Below are positions 47,511 through 59,670 of a DNA stretch of 64,000 nt, piece by piece. The translations under genes were made by a program, and so were the position numbers. This stretch comes from Anisodus tanguticus (Eukaryota; Streptophyta; Magnoliopsida; Solanales; Solanaceae): positions 861,001 through 925,000 of the forward strand of contig CM067550.1 in NCBI GenBank assembly GCA_034509755.1, read 5' to 3'. Within the stretch, counting starts at the first letter, position 1. Every line of letters starts with the position of its first letter. Below the pieces are notes generated by a model. It was not told the DNA's origin and made no database searches. It saw only the letters and a list, made by a program, of their open reading frames with translations.

Positions 47511-49770
47511 TGTAATTATGATAGATTTATATTTAAGGTAACTTATGATTCTTATTGTATTAGGAATCAACCATTTAAGATAAGTTAGGATTCGTACTGT
47601 ATTAGGAATCAACCTTTGTACAACTATGTATATTGTGAATAATGAAGGGAATCCCTAAGGAAAATTATTCTATTCTTACATGGTATCAAAAGCCTAAAAC
47701 CTAAACCCTACTCTTCTCCTTTCTTTTTTTCGGCCGAAACCACCACTCTTCCCTTCCCTCGGCCGGCGGCAACAAGGCATCCACCATGTCTTCCCCCACA
47801 AATTTCGATTCCTCCACTGGCACTTTTGACAACCCCTCTCAACGATCATCGTCTTCTTTTCACCCAGCTTTCGCTATTACCAACATCAAGAATTCTATTC
47901 CTATAATTCTTGATCAAGAAAACTGTCACTATTCCATTTGGACAGAACTGTTCTATATTCATGCATGTGCGTACAACGTGCTCGACCATATTGATGACTT
48001 TGTTCCTCGTCCCACCGACATTGCCGAATCGACATGGCGTCGCCTTGACGCCATCGTCAAACAATGGATATACGACACTATCTCCAAAGACTTGTTGTGT
48101 ACCATCATGAAAACAGGTGCTACGACACGTGACCTTTGGGTGCGGTTGGAAGAAATCTTTCAGGACAATAAAAATACTCGGGTCGTGTATTTGGAGGAGC
48201 AATTCAACAATACACGTCTCGAGAATTTTAACAACATGTTCGAATATTGCAAATAACTGAAACTCATAGTCGACCAACTATCCAACGTCGGGAATTTTGT
48301 TTCTGAAACCAAGATGGTACTTCAATTGGTTGCTGGTTTACCGAAAGGTGAATACGATACACTTGAAACGATGATTCAACAGGCCGATCCACTACCAAGT
48401 TTCACCAAGGCACGGTCACAACTATTGTTGGAAGAAATCCGACGTGCTAACAAGAGGAACATAATCAAAAGGCGTTAGTCGTTGACGGGATGGCAACACC
48501 GGCGACCAACACCAACCCGCCACCACCGCAAGACCACCACCATCAGCAGTCCCGCGGCGGAGGGCGTGGTGGCAGAGGCCGCGACAATAATAACAAAGGC
48601 AAGGGACGCGACAAGGGCCACAAAAATCAGCAGCCAGGCCCAAACACTGTCTACTTCCCGTGGCCTGGCAGCAGCAAGGCTGGCCCAACCAGCAGAACTG
48701 GCCTCGCCTACATGCCCATACTCGATTGCGGGGCCCGGGCCCAACGCACCGCATGGTCGATCGGCCTATTGGGCCTCGCTCCACCACCAGCAGCCCACCG
48801 GCCAGCAGCAGTAGGCCCACATGGTCTCGGACCAGCAGCAGCCCAGCAACCTGACTCCCACCGACTTGGGTCAGGCCTTCAGCACCGTGAACTTTCAACA
48901 GCCCGACGAAAATTGGTACATGGACACCGGAGCCACATCTCACCTCACCCGGTCGTCATGTAACTTATCTCAACTACTTCAGCTAAAGTGTCCTCAATTT
49001 ATTACTGTCGGCAATGGTCATCGCATTCCAATTGAAGGTTACGGTAACACACATACCAAACATCCCCACCCGTCTTTCTCCCTAAATCACGTCCTTTACA
49101 CCCCTAAAATCATTAAAAATCTAATCTCTGTTAGAAAATTCACTCGCAATAATTCTATGTCTGTCCAATTTTACTCAATACGGGGAAAATTCTTACGCGA
49201 TGCAATAGTGTGGGAGACCTCTACCCATTTACTCAATCTTCCGTTGTCAGACCACAAACACCTCTACCCTTTGCGGCAATCTCTCCCTCAACTTGGCACA
49301 ACAGACTCGGACACTCGGAGACCCAATTTTTACTTTTCTTAGGACTTCTAAGCGTATTCAATGTAATAATGGAAAAATTGTCCAACACTGTTTTTCTTGC
49401 CCACTAGGCAAGCATACTTGTCTTCCATTTATGTCATCAAACAGTGTTACTTTTTCTCCCTTTGATATTGTTCATGCTGATTTGTGGACATCTCCGATTG
49501 TTAGCTCTTTGGGTCACAAATTCTAACTAGTATTATTAGATGATTTTTCACATTTTGTCTGGATTTACCCACTGAAATTCAAATCCGAAGTTTTTGCCAA
49601 ATTTCTTGAGTTTCAAAAATTCATTAAAACACAATTTGAAAAATCTATCAAATCTTTCCAATGTGATAATGGACGTGAATTTAATAACTTGGCATTTCAC
49701 AATTTCTGTTCTAAACAAGGCATAGTTTTCCATTTTTCTTGTCCATATACTTCCTCCCATTAAAATCAAA
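47511..49770 (+). mobile_element. Copia retrotransposon, 3'-truncated, broken
   Basis: A probable short LTR (about 47511-47680) ends in CTTACA and is followed by TGGTATCAAAAGCC, an initiator tRNA-Met primer site. Gag at 47786-48480 (UBN2-like: WRRLDAIVKQWIYDTISKDL) has a stop at 48254; a G/R-rich stretch follows. The protease with YMDTGATSHLT lies at about 48914, and a GAG-pre-integrase part at 49210-49420. The integrase core (FDIVHADLWTSP, FQCDNGREFNN) breaks off near 49760. RT and the 3' LTR are absent. Frame changes occur near 48480, 49290 and 49500. Confidence 0.88.
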
Positions 49771-49779
49771 TGCATGAAA

Positions 49780-51990
49780 ATTTTTTAATAGGAATGTAGA
49801 GCATCAAGTAGTTAGATGTCAAATTTGTAAAAATGGGAAAAGGTCAGTGTGGGACGCGGGGGTTTAATGAGACACATAGAAAGGAAACACCCAGCTAGGT
49901 ATGCCCAATACCTGGCTGAAAAACCGGGTGCGCAAATGCCATCTCCATCGGGAGAAGTTCACATACTGTCCCGGACCAAGTATAAGGTCAAATTAACCCC
50001 ACGACGGGAGGAATTGTAGGCCCTACATACAATAAACATAGAGATATGGAAGCAATAGCAAAATTAATTACTGTGGAGGGTTTGCCTTTTTCATTTCCTT
50101 CCTCTCCGTTTTATTCATTATATTAGAGAAATGTATAATCATGCTTTTAGCGGTTTTTTCCTAGATCAACTGTTAAGAGATATGTATTTAAATTTGCACA
50201 TGAATATTAACAATATTTATGTTATTCATTATATCATTTTAATGACAAAGTGGCTATCACTTCTGATATAGGTCGTAGTACTAATGGCCATGATTATTTA
50301 ACGATAACTTTTCATTGGATAGATTATAAATGGACTATGCAAAAACATATTTTAGCGTATAGATATATAGATGATAGGCACACTGATACTTTTATTGCAT
50401 AAAATATTTATCAAGTTTGCGATTATTACGGAATAACTGATAATATTATGACTATTACATAAGATAACGCTTCTTCTAATAATTATGCTATTACAATTTT
50501 AAAAAATAATTTACCTCCATCTTTTTCAAATCATTTTCATATAAAATGTGTGTGCCATATATATAACTTAGTTGTAAAGGATGATCTATCACTTTTTGAA
50601 GACATTTTTAGTAAAATACAATTTGCTATAAACTTTATTTTTAAAAATAATAGAATAATAATAGAATACAATGAAAAAAAAATATTAAAAAAACTTGTCA
50701 CGATTGCTACCTAATAAAAAAATTCCCGAAGAAGTACCCACTAGGTGAAATTCTTTATACGAGTAACTACTTGTTGCTTATGACTATAGAAGACCTATAA
50801 CTTTATTTTTTAACTCCCATAATCAAAATCCAAATGATATGGTTGTACATAGCGATTGGGGGGAAAATTCCGAACTTATTGTATTTCTAGAGAAACTTTT
50901 TCAAGCAACAAAATAATTTTCCGGTATATATTATCCTACTATTTCAACTATGTTATTTTATATAGCTCTAATATTTTATTACTTAATGAATATATGGATA
51001 AACCAGCTTATAAGGCAGCTATTAAAAAATGTTAATCAAAATAAAAAAAAATTATTCCTATTCCCACTATTTATATTATTGGTGCTGCATTAAATCCCAA
51101 AAATCCAAATCACTCACCACCTATTGAACTAACTAAAGAAGAAGTGTTGTCTAGCATAGAAGACGAATGCAAAAAAGTATATAAGTATTACCAACAAGAA
51201 AGTGCTAGCAACCAACCGGCTTTCATACCATCTTCTTCTTCTTCAACACAACCTCAAAAAAAACATGTTGTTTCTGCGGCTAGTATTGAAAGGCTCAGAA
51301 ATAGAATGTGTGGTGGTAACACCACAAACCAAATTAGCGAGTTTGATGTTTTTGTTTTGCAGAGCTGTGTACCGTACCAAGCAGTTCTCAACGAAGAAGG
51401 ACGTGAAGACTTGTTGAAATACTGGATGGGGAATGAGAAGACCTTTCCGACACTTTCAATGATGGCCCGAGATGTTTTGTACATTCAAGCGTCATCAACG
51501 GCGTCTACTTAATAGCCAGAGACAACTTGGAGATTACAGTATATCCAGAGATTAGATACGAGCGGAGAAGGTGCGGTCAACCGGAGACCAACGAAGAAAC
51601 TAGATAAGGTTTTTTTCAAAATGTAATTTCTTTAATTGCAATTTTAGAATGTCATTTGCAACTTTTGAACAACACCACAAAGTTGCAATTTTGACAATTG
51701 TATTACAAAAAAATCATATTTCTAGTAAATAATATAAGAGGTACAAAAACAACATTGGGATATTTTTATTACACTGTCTTGTTCAATTATTGAGTTGTTT
51801 ATATATATGTTGTTTTTTTAAATTAAGTGCAAAATAAAAGAAAAAGGAAAATCCCGCCCTCAATCCAATCCCGCCCCGCTAGGATCGGTACCCTTTTCCG
51901 ACGGGACCGAAACCGAGTCGGGACATCGGCGAATCCCGCTAGTCCCACTGGGTACCGATCACGCCCCACCCCGGCACGTTGGCCACCCCT
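49780..51990 (+). mobile_element. hAT transposon remnant with BED finger and dimerisation domain
   Basis: At about 49795-49920 a BED-type finger is legible (VVRCQIC, LMRHIERKHPARYAQYL). The transposase body follows with stops (DIGRSTNGHDYLTITFHWID, TIT.DNASSNNYAITILK, CVCHIYNLVVKD). The intact frame 51144-51512 gives the C-terminal hAT dimerisation region (LLKYWMGNEKTFPTLSMMAR, DVLYIQASS). A GC-rich stretch at 51850-51990 ends in GTTGGCCACCCCT, the inverse of a hAT terminus. The 5' terminus is missing; the element abuts the Copia fragment. Confidence 0.85.
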
Positions 51991-53084
51991 AGGCTAAATG
52001 ATGTATCATAATCCAACTTGACCCATTACTTTTATAAATTTCAAACTTACCTTCTATGATGTTATTTTATTTTGTATGATATTTAATTTTTTCATATATT
52101 TATTTTAAAATAAGAATAATATTTTAAAGAATTTTTTCACTTTTTATAAAGAAAAACAAATATATAAAATAGTGAGTGGGAGGGCAGGTGGGTAGTGGGG
52201 CAAGGGGTGGGTAGTGGGTAAAAAAAGCTTCTCATTTTTTATAATTTTTTTGTATAAGTAAAATAAATACATAAAGTAAAAACTTCGGGGATGGGGTGAA
52301 AGGGTCGGGGGTAGTTTGGTGTGGGGGTGGGTGATGGGTTATGAAATTTTTTTCATTTTTTTATAAAATTTTATATATAAAAAAATAAAAGAAAAACAAA
52401 CAAGTTAACGATGTTTTTCTCAAATGACATATGGGATGAAAAAAAGAAGGAACTTACATGTACGATCTAATATTAGGAGTCAATATAAACAGTTAGTAAA
52501 AGATTTTTTTAAGGAAAATATTATTCTCTTCGTCTCAATTTATGTGATATTTTTCATTTTTTAAATTCAAACGGCATGAACTTTGAATAATATTTTAAAA
52601 TGTATATTTTCACCAAATTGATATGAAAAAAGTTACAATTTATATGTGATACTTTTTCTTCATGGGATTCAATTTTATGAACTTTGTTCAAGGTTTTAAT
52701 ATGTACTCCCTACAGCCACTTTTAACTGTCCATTTAATAAACTTGAGAAAAATGAGTGCTACCTCCTAGTATCCAAAATATTGTAGCATTAAATATTCAC
52801 ACCTAACATATTTATAGATTTCTTGAGAGCAGCCACCATCAGACAACAAATGCGGAAAAATACTTTTATATTAGGGTTGAGGGTAATCTTGGGTTATTAG
52901 GTTTTTGTAAGGGATAAGAGTGTCAATTCAAGTTAAACAAAAAAGCCCAAACCGCTTCAGCTGGTAGTGACCAGCTTCCCATAAATCACGTTATCTGGCT
53001 TTTTTTAAGAGAAGCCAACGTGAATATCAGTTTCTCAAACATCCAAAAACAGCTTTTTCTAAATTTAAGCCATAAGCACCCACT

Positions 53085-53580
53085 AAATGAAATGGTGCAC
53101 CATTCTGAAATCCTGAAATTGCCTCTTTTTGTGACATGTAACAAGGCTAAAAAGAGAATGAAATTTAATCAACCTAGCTATTTTATTAGTAAAATTGAAT
53201 ATTGTTAAATATGAATTATTGGTCGATTCTTGTCATATGTTAGTCCACTTTTATCTTTCCTCCTATTTTGTTTACCTTTTTTTTCTTCTTTAGTGTGACA
53301 TTTCAGCATTTCTTACAGTAAGATAAATTTCTTAGGTGTACTACACAACAAATCCCTGCTAAAGCAGAGGCAATATAATTAATTTTGTCCATTTAGACTG
53401 ATAAAGATATAATGCAACATTTGTATTTTTCTTTGACAATTACTTGTACTATCATTGATTTTACTCAAGTTCCTTTGTCTTAATTTTATTTGTGGAAAGG
53501 GATCGATAGGGTAAAGAAAAGGATAACTTTTAGCTTTCTGTTTATAATATTCCTAGGCTTCCTGCGGCTTTGGAAAATTT
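53085..53580. repeat. direct duplication, copy 1
   Basis: Shares long blocks with 54411-54863, among them AAATGAAATGGTGCACCATTC, TGAATTATTGGTCGATTCTTG and GGCTTCCTGCGGCTTTGGAAA. Both copies carry indels. Neither shows coding structure or clear termini. Confidence 0.85.
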
Positions 53581-54410
53581 GAAAAATTAATTTCGGCCCA
53601 TCTAAACCAGTTTTTAAATGCATATCCAAAAGGACCAAAACACCAATTTTAATTTTCGAATACTCTATGTGTCCAATTTATATGACATATTTCAGATTTT
53701 GAGAGTTAAACTTCATTATTTTAATTGTGAATTTGGACATACAATCGTTAAATTTTTTGAAAAATAATTTACATATTCATAAACAAATAAAAAGTAATAT
53801 CAGACACAATAATTAACAATATAATATTTAAAGAACATACGAATAAATCGCGGGAAAAACAATACTCCTATATATAATATCTACTTCAAATATTATGTTT
53901 TTTTTCAAATATATTTGTGATACACAAGATATGCGTGCATCACGTTACTTTTTAGTAACATTGGCAGAGAAGTAATTGTTTAATTCATTTGTGACCAGAT
54001 GCGAATTCATATATAAAAAATGAATCACATGAATTCATGATCAACCGATCAAATGAGATTTGAGTGAAAAACTAGTTAAGAACTGAGTTTAATTCCTTAA
54101 GGTCAAGTTGCCTATTTTAGCACATCTTCAATTCCACAATTAGAACCATTATTATATCTAACCACATCTTCAGTACTTGTATTTCTGCATCAAATCATTA
54201 TTAGAATATGTTTCATTAAAAAAAAACAGCCGATCAAAATAGGTATGTTATGTGTATAATTCTTAAAATATACGTATTATTAACTGCATGAATCCATGAA
54301 CAAATGAGTGGAACATTGATTAAAGACTGAGTTTAATTCCTTAAAGTCAAGAGATCAAATCCAAGTTGTTGCACCTTGTGTCTTTTTTTAAAGAGTTTTT
54401 TCTAAAGCAT

Positions 54411-54863
54411 TCTTTAAATGAAATGGTGCACCATTCTCTTGAAATCGATATGTAACAAGGCTAAAAAGAGAATGAAAATTAATCAACCTAGCTATTTAAT
54501 TAGTCCAAAAGTAACTTTTTTTATTAATAAAATTGAATATGAATTATTGGTCGATTCTTGTCATATGTTAGACCACTTTTATCTTTCCTCCTATTTTGTT
54601 TACCTTTTTCTTCTTCTTTTGAGTGGCATTTCAGCATTTCTTATAGTAAGATAAATTTCTTAGGTGTACTACACAACAAATCCCTGCTACAGTTATAACT
54701 AAGTGGAGTACTTTATTGATATAAAGCAGAGGCAATATAATTAATTTTGTCCATTTAGGCTGATAAAGATATAATGCAACATTTGTATTTTTCTTTGACA
54801 ATTACTTGTACTATCATTGATTTTTGTTTATAATATACATAGGCTTCCTGCGGCTTTGGAAAG
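54411..54863. repeat. direct duplication, copy 2
   Basis: Same orientation as 53085-53580, about 1.33 kb away. It has an extra block near 54695-54720 that copy 1 lacks. Confidence 0.85.
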
Positions 54864-55143
54864 AGATGTTTGCATTAGCTATAAATGGGTAAATTAATGT
54901 TTTTTTTGTTCAATAAACATTAAAGGGGAGCTTAACGGGCAACAAGAAATTAAGAGAAAAAAACGGGAAATAAGGACGGACAGTCCATTTTATCATTTTC
55001 ATATCATATATATCCTTTCACTTTTTAACTTCAAAATTTTATATTCTAAATGTTTTATCTTAACCACTTAAAAATGAGAACATAAAAAAAAAGGAACAAT
55101 TTCGTATATAATCAAAACTTGAAAGCTTGAGTAGGTGCTCGGA

Positions 55144-55375
55144 TACCCCTATGTTCCAATTTATGACACTTTTAATTTTTCGAGATTCAAACTGTATGAA
55201 CTTTGACTAATATTTTAAGATGCAATTTTCACTAAACTAATATGATAAAAGTTGCAAATTATAGTTCTTTTCATATACAACATTAAGTTAATCTAATCCA
55301 ACTTAGCTTCAAAGTCTAGTCAAATTGACTCTCGAACAAGTGAAAAGTGTCACATAAATTGGGACGCAGAGAGTA
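55144..55375. mobile_element. Stowaway-like MITE
   Basis: TACCCCTATGTTCCAATTTATGACAC at one end pairs with GTGTCACATAAATTGGGACGC..GAGTA at the other, with TA at the edges. Confidence 0.7.
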
Positions 55376-57119
55376 TTATATACCGTGACATTTGAAAAAT
55401 GAGAAGCAGTACTTGAAGTTAAATTGAAAAAAGATATTTGAAAATTAAAGTTGTGTTTAAACATTTATCAACTTAAAACAATTTAAAAAAAATTGATTGG
55501 AAAAGATTGTTCACTTGAAAGCTGGTCTAAACTGATCAAATCAGTTTTTTCAAATTTGAAAAACTCATCTTTAAAATTAACAATGAACCAACATTTAATG
55601 AATTCCATCAGAAATTATCGATTTTCCGATAGTATAAATGGCTTGACCAACTATAAAAAGAAAATTACTACGTGTTAGCACTCGTGAGTTGCAAAATAGT
55701 AACACTTTGATATTCAATGCTCACAATTTTCATTCACTCATACGAGGACTTATAATGAGTAGTGTTTATTTTTGAGGTACAAAACTACTCTTTTCTAGTT
55801 CCTTTTAATTTCAGTACATAATAATAAGATTTCAGGAACTTATAATATAGTATGTATTTAAATGATTTCCATGATTCAATTATATATGAAGTTGATCTTT
55901 AATCATTACTTGATCCAGTGTGTGAGGAAGCACACATTTCAATTTCTTCTGTTGTGAGCTTTGTCTATGCACAACCTACTCAAATAGAACTATAGGTTAA
56001 GTGTTGCAAATTTCTGAGTTTAAGTTGATTTGTTTCGATATCATATATTATAAAAATCACATTTTTGATATTATAATGTCAAAACTAAATTGTTTGGCAG
56101 GTCTTTATCTATATTGTTGAAATGATAATGTAGACTAGAGGACTTTTGGGGTCTCTGTGTAAATATTAGAAGAGTTAATTGTTAGTTATTAACCAATTCG
56201 GCTAGTTAGTTATTGATGCAAGAGTGAAGGATAAGAATTATGACGTATATATGGTAGTGTTAGATTAGATATTTTTGATTTAGCTCTTGGGAGGAAAGGA
56301 AAATGAAATAACGATAACTTAAAAGTCAAAATCACTTTAAACAGATATTTAAGTTTGATATTAGAACTTTAAACTTAATTTTGAAATACGTTTGTGTATT
56401 TAAAAAAAAAAACTAGAAACCAGCTATGCAAAAGACAAAAAGGAAAAGCAAAATGAAAATAGTTACTGTACGTGGCAATAGTTTGTTATAACCTGATCGA
56501 GGAATATCTTATACTCCATAAATACATTGTGAGTGGTACGTAGTTACTCCATAGCTTATTTTACCGCACCGGAGAGACTGAATGATACGTAATTTCATCT
56601 CCCTCAACTTATTTTTACCTGCTCTCAACCTATACTAACTCTACTCATATGTTAGTATTTATTATTTTGGTTTGATAAGATTTTAAAGCATGTGGCTCTT
56701 TAGTATACTTTCTTCCGGCAAAGGCACAGGCGCTACCGCTATTTGACAAATCGAAATAAAATCCGCTTTTGAGAATGGAGAAGGTAATTTCTTGAAAAAT
56801 CATCTTCATTTTGGAATGTTTCTATTGCCAAAGCACCAGAAAGAAATAGCTTCTTGTTTGTGGTTTTATATAAAGATTCAATCTTTTCAATGATTTAGTG
56901 TTTTTTTTGTTCAACAAATATATATATCCATCTGTTTGTTGAGAGTGACTGACGCTACCATGTGGGTATGTATGCTTTTGAAGTATTTTCTTATTAAGAG
57001 CCATTAGCTAACTCAGGTTTTTAAATTATCTCCGTTTGTGGAATCTTTAAATGACAAAATGAATTAGGAATAATGTTAAATTTGTAAACCCAAAGCAATA
57101 TCACAATTATGCACCACTC

Positions 57120-59571
57120 CGTTATATAACCACGAGTGTTGAAATCATGTACTTATTACTTCCATTATTAGCCGTTTTTTAAAATGTGGGTACCTATGAT
57201 TTTCAGGTTGGGCATTTCTTTATTCTGGTTCATGCTAGAGAAATCAAGGTACGATTCTTTTTTTATGAGCATTTAAATTATGCATTTGATAAGAACTCAC
57301 GGGACGGTGATAGGAAGTTGTGGGTTCAAAGTTATAGTAATTGTATAAAGTGCTTAGTGAATTGTTTTATATATGTGGTATGGAGATCGGGATGGGGTTT
57401 GGTAGCTCTTATAGAGCTTGATTGTAGTTCAAGAAAGGTAGGGTGTGGAGTACACCATTGTATATAGCCTCGGGAGCTCGTCGCTCCTTGACGATATATA
57501 TTGTATTATGCGATTGGGTTATAGTGCAAAGAGTTGTGTGTTCAAGATATATAGAATCATTGATTATATCAGTCTTTGGATGATTAATTTTACTTTTGCC
57601 TTTTCTATGTGCGTGTTGAGTTGGAGTATATGTTCAGTCAACCTCGTGGTCCAGTCCATGTGTGGAATTATTCTTCCATTTTTTGTATCATTCTCTATTT
57701 GTATGCATTTTAGTTTGTAATAAAATTGGGAACTTTATGTAGTCTAGTTATGGAATATATCTAATGCATTTGTTTGTGGTTTTAGAATCTGAGTGATAAA
57801 AATGTGATATAGCTGTGGAATTGTTGTTTCTCTTTCAATTTCTTGGATCACTCTTCAAAGCAAAACATTGGGTTGCTAGGAAAACTGATATTTTTCTCCA
57901 TTTGTTTGTTTATCATGGTCCAGCCCACGTGTTGGCCAAAAATGGAAATCTCAGTTCTTTTTGGCCTACTATCGTTTTAATTTTTTTTTCGATTCTCGTA
58001 TTAATTAGCAATATATAGGAAGTTCTTATCATTAATGAAGTAAATATTTATTGAGGAGATTATATGATAAACTCTGTTAAATATTTTATGGGTAAATGAA
58101 AAACGAGATAACTATTTTGAGACGAAGGAGTATATTGTACTTTTCTTCGCTTTTGTGGGAGCATGCATTAATAGGATATCCGTATCCCACTTTTATGCAA
58201 AAAGAACTAGAGGACATATATACTATATTTTCAAGATTAGTGAATTATTGCTTTTCCATAAAAAAAAAAGGTTTGATCTTTATATCTTGAATGACAATAC
58301 GCTATATATAGTTGAGTCTTTCAAGTATTATCTTTTCACTTTCTCTCCATGAATACTTGGAGTTGTTTTTATTTTACATGTATGGAATCTTGTGGATTAG
58401 TTGAAGAGGGGATTAATCAAGCATCCAAATATATTTATTTAATGTGATCATAAGAAGTTTGAGTGCTAATTAGATAACCATATGTTTGGTCTGCCATTTA
58501 TGGCTTCATGTATCTTCTATGGTAGCTGCTTCATGTTGTGGAGTCTTTTTCTATATAAAACGCATTTATATGGTATTTTCCAACTAAGCCTAAATTATAC
58601 TCATTCCGTATCAATTTAAGTATCTTTGGTTTGCCTCTTTATATATTTAATAAGTTGACAATTCAAACATCACGAGATTCAAATAATATTTTTGTACCTT
58701 ACACACATTTAATTGAGGACCACAAAATTCAAAAGTCTATTTTTATTCCTTAAATCTTATGCAAGTAGTAGTAGTATTTTTTTTGGATAAAGGGTCTAAT
58801 AATTAGTGTATTACATTCAAGTATACTCTTCTTATGCTCTTGTCATCTTTTTTGGAATTGTACTGTATGTTGCGGTTAAATCTTTTCCCTTTGTCTGAAG
58901 ATTGTTTAATATGTCATTTGAATCTTTCTGTTGGCAGAATATTGTATGACCTTTATTTTTCTCACTATACCAATAAAATTATTGATTAGTAAAGTTGCAT
59001 CACTGAAAATTTTGTACAAGTATTTCTCCTTTAGGTCTACTACTATTATGCTCTTTGCAGGTGATTGTAGTACAACTATCATTGTAAAAAGATAAGAAAT
59101 TTGACATTATCATTTCGTATTTATTTGTCAACATTTTAAGGGCCTAATTTAACCTAGCTATTTGAACCGTAAAGTCAGATTAAAGATATTCTAAATGGTT
59201 TCTTATATTTTGTTTTACAGCTCTCCCAACAATGAACGTGTGGTAATCCCTTTTCACGCTCACATATATAGATGTGCTTACTCTATTAATTGTTGATGGT
59301 GGTTCCAACGAGAACCCTTACCCGTCTATTTCAGAGAGTGTCGGTAGTATCATGGGGTTCATAGCTTTATACGTGATGGTCCGTCTATTGGGGGGTTGGG
59401 GGCTTCCGATCGTTTCTTATTATCCAAACCTTGCAAATAAGAAGTACGTCAAATATTTCTCCATGATTGGCCCACTGCTAAGTTTAGTGGTGGGTTTTTT
59501 GTTACACATTAGACAGTCGAGGTCGAGTCAGTACATCTAATGGTATGTGTGCACCTATGGGCACACTTTCT
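57120..59571 (+). repeat. left arm of a ~5-kb inverted repeat
   Basis: Nearly the whole arm recurs as the reverse complement at 59671-62243. Shared from GTTATATAACCACGAG at the outer end to GCACACTTTCT at the centre. The inner kilobase is almost identical (for example ACATTTTAAGG here against ACATAATAAGG). The outer half differs by several short indels, such as sequence missing near 57238, 57494 and 57522 on this side. No gene was recognised in it. Confidence 0.95.
59247..59540 (+). other. open frame with two hydrophobic segments (left arm)
   Basis: Open after a stop at 59244-59246; the first in-frame Met is well inside, so no normal start exists. It would read LTLLIVDGGSNENPYPSISE, then two membrane-like stretches (GFIALYVMVRLLGGWGLPIV, FSMIGPLLSLVVGFLL). 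Repeated identically in the right arm. I do not recognise it. It could be an exon remnant or chance. Confidence 0.3.
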
Positions 59572-59670
59572 CTCATACTGATGATGAGGCTCGTTAGTAC
59601 TGACCTGGGTCATAGGAGAAAAATATGGAACTGGTGGATACTGGATGGCATTTAAATTATGCATTTGATA
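59572..59670. other. spacer of the inverted repeat
   Basis: 99 bp of unpaired sequence. Its last 23 bp begin a 27-bp copy (59648-59674) of a segment of the outer left arm (57269-57295), joined to the right arm through the shared bases AGAA. Confidence 0.85.

Larger units (their letters stand above)
51991..57119. other. AT-rich non-coding DNA with dispersed duplications
   Basis: No gene seen. Contains a 470-bp direct duplication (listed separately), a Stowaway-like element at 55144-55375, and several A/T runs. 52140-52340 holds two G-rich repeats of the GGGTGGGTAGTGGG type. Confidence 0.55.

Noticed and set aside
48422..48963. Long GC-rich frames on both strands
   Set aside because: They are shadows of the Gly/Arg-rich and zinc-knuckle region of Copia gag.
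59274..59540. A normal small gene starting at 59274
   Set aside because: That start would be GTG, which plants do not normally use; there is no upstream Met in frame.
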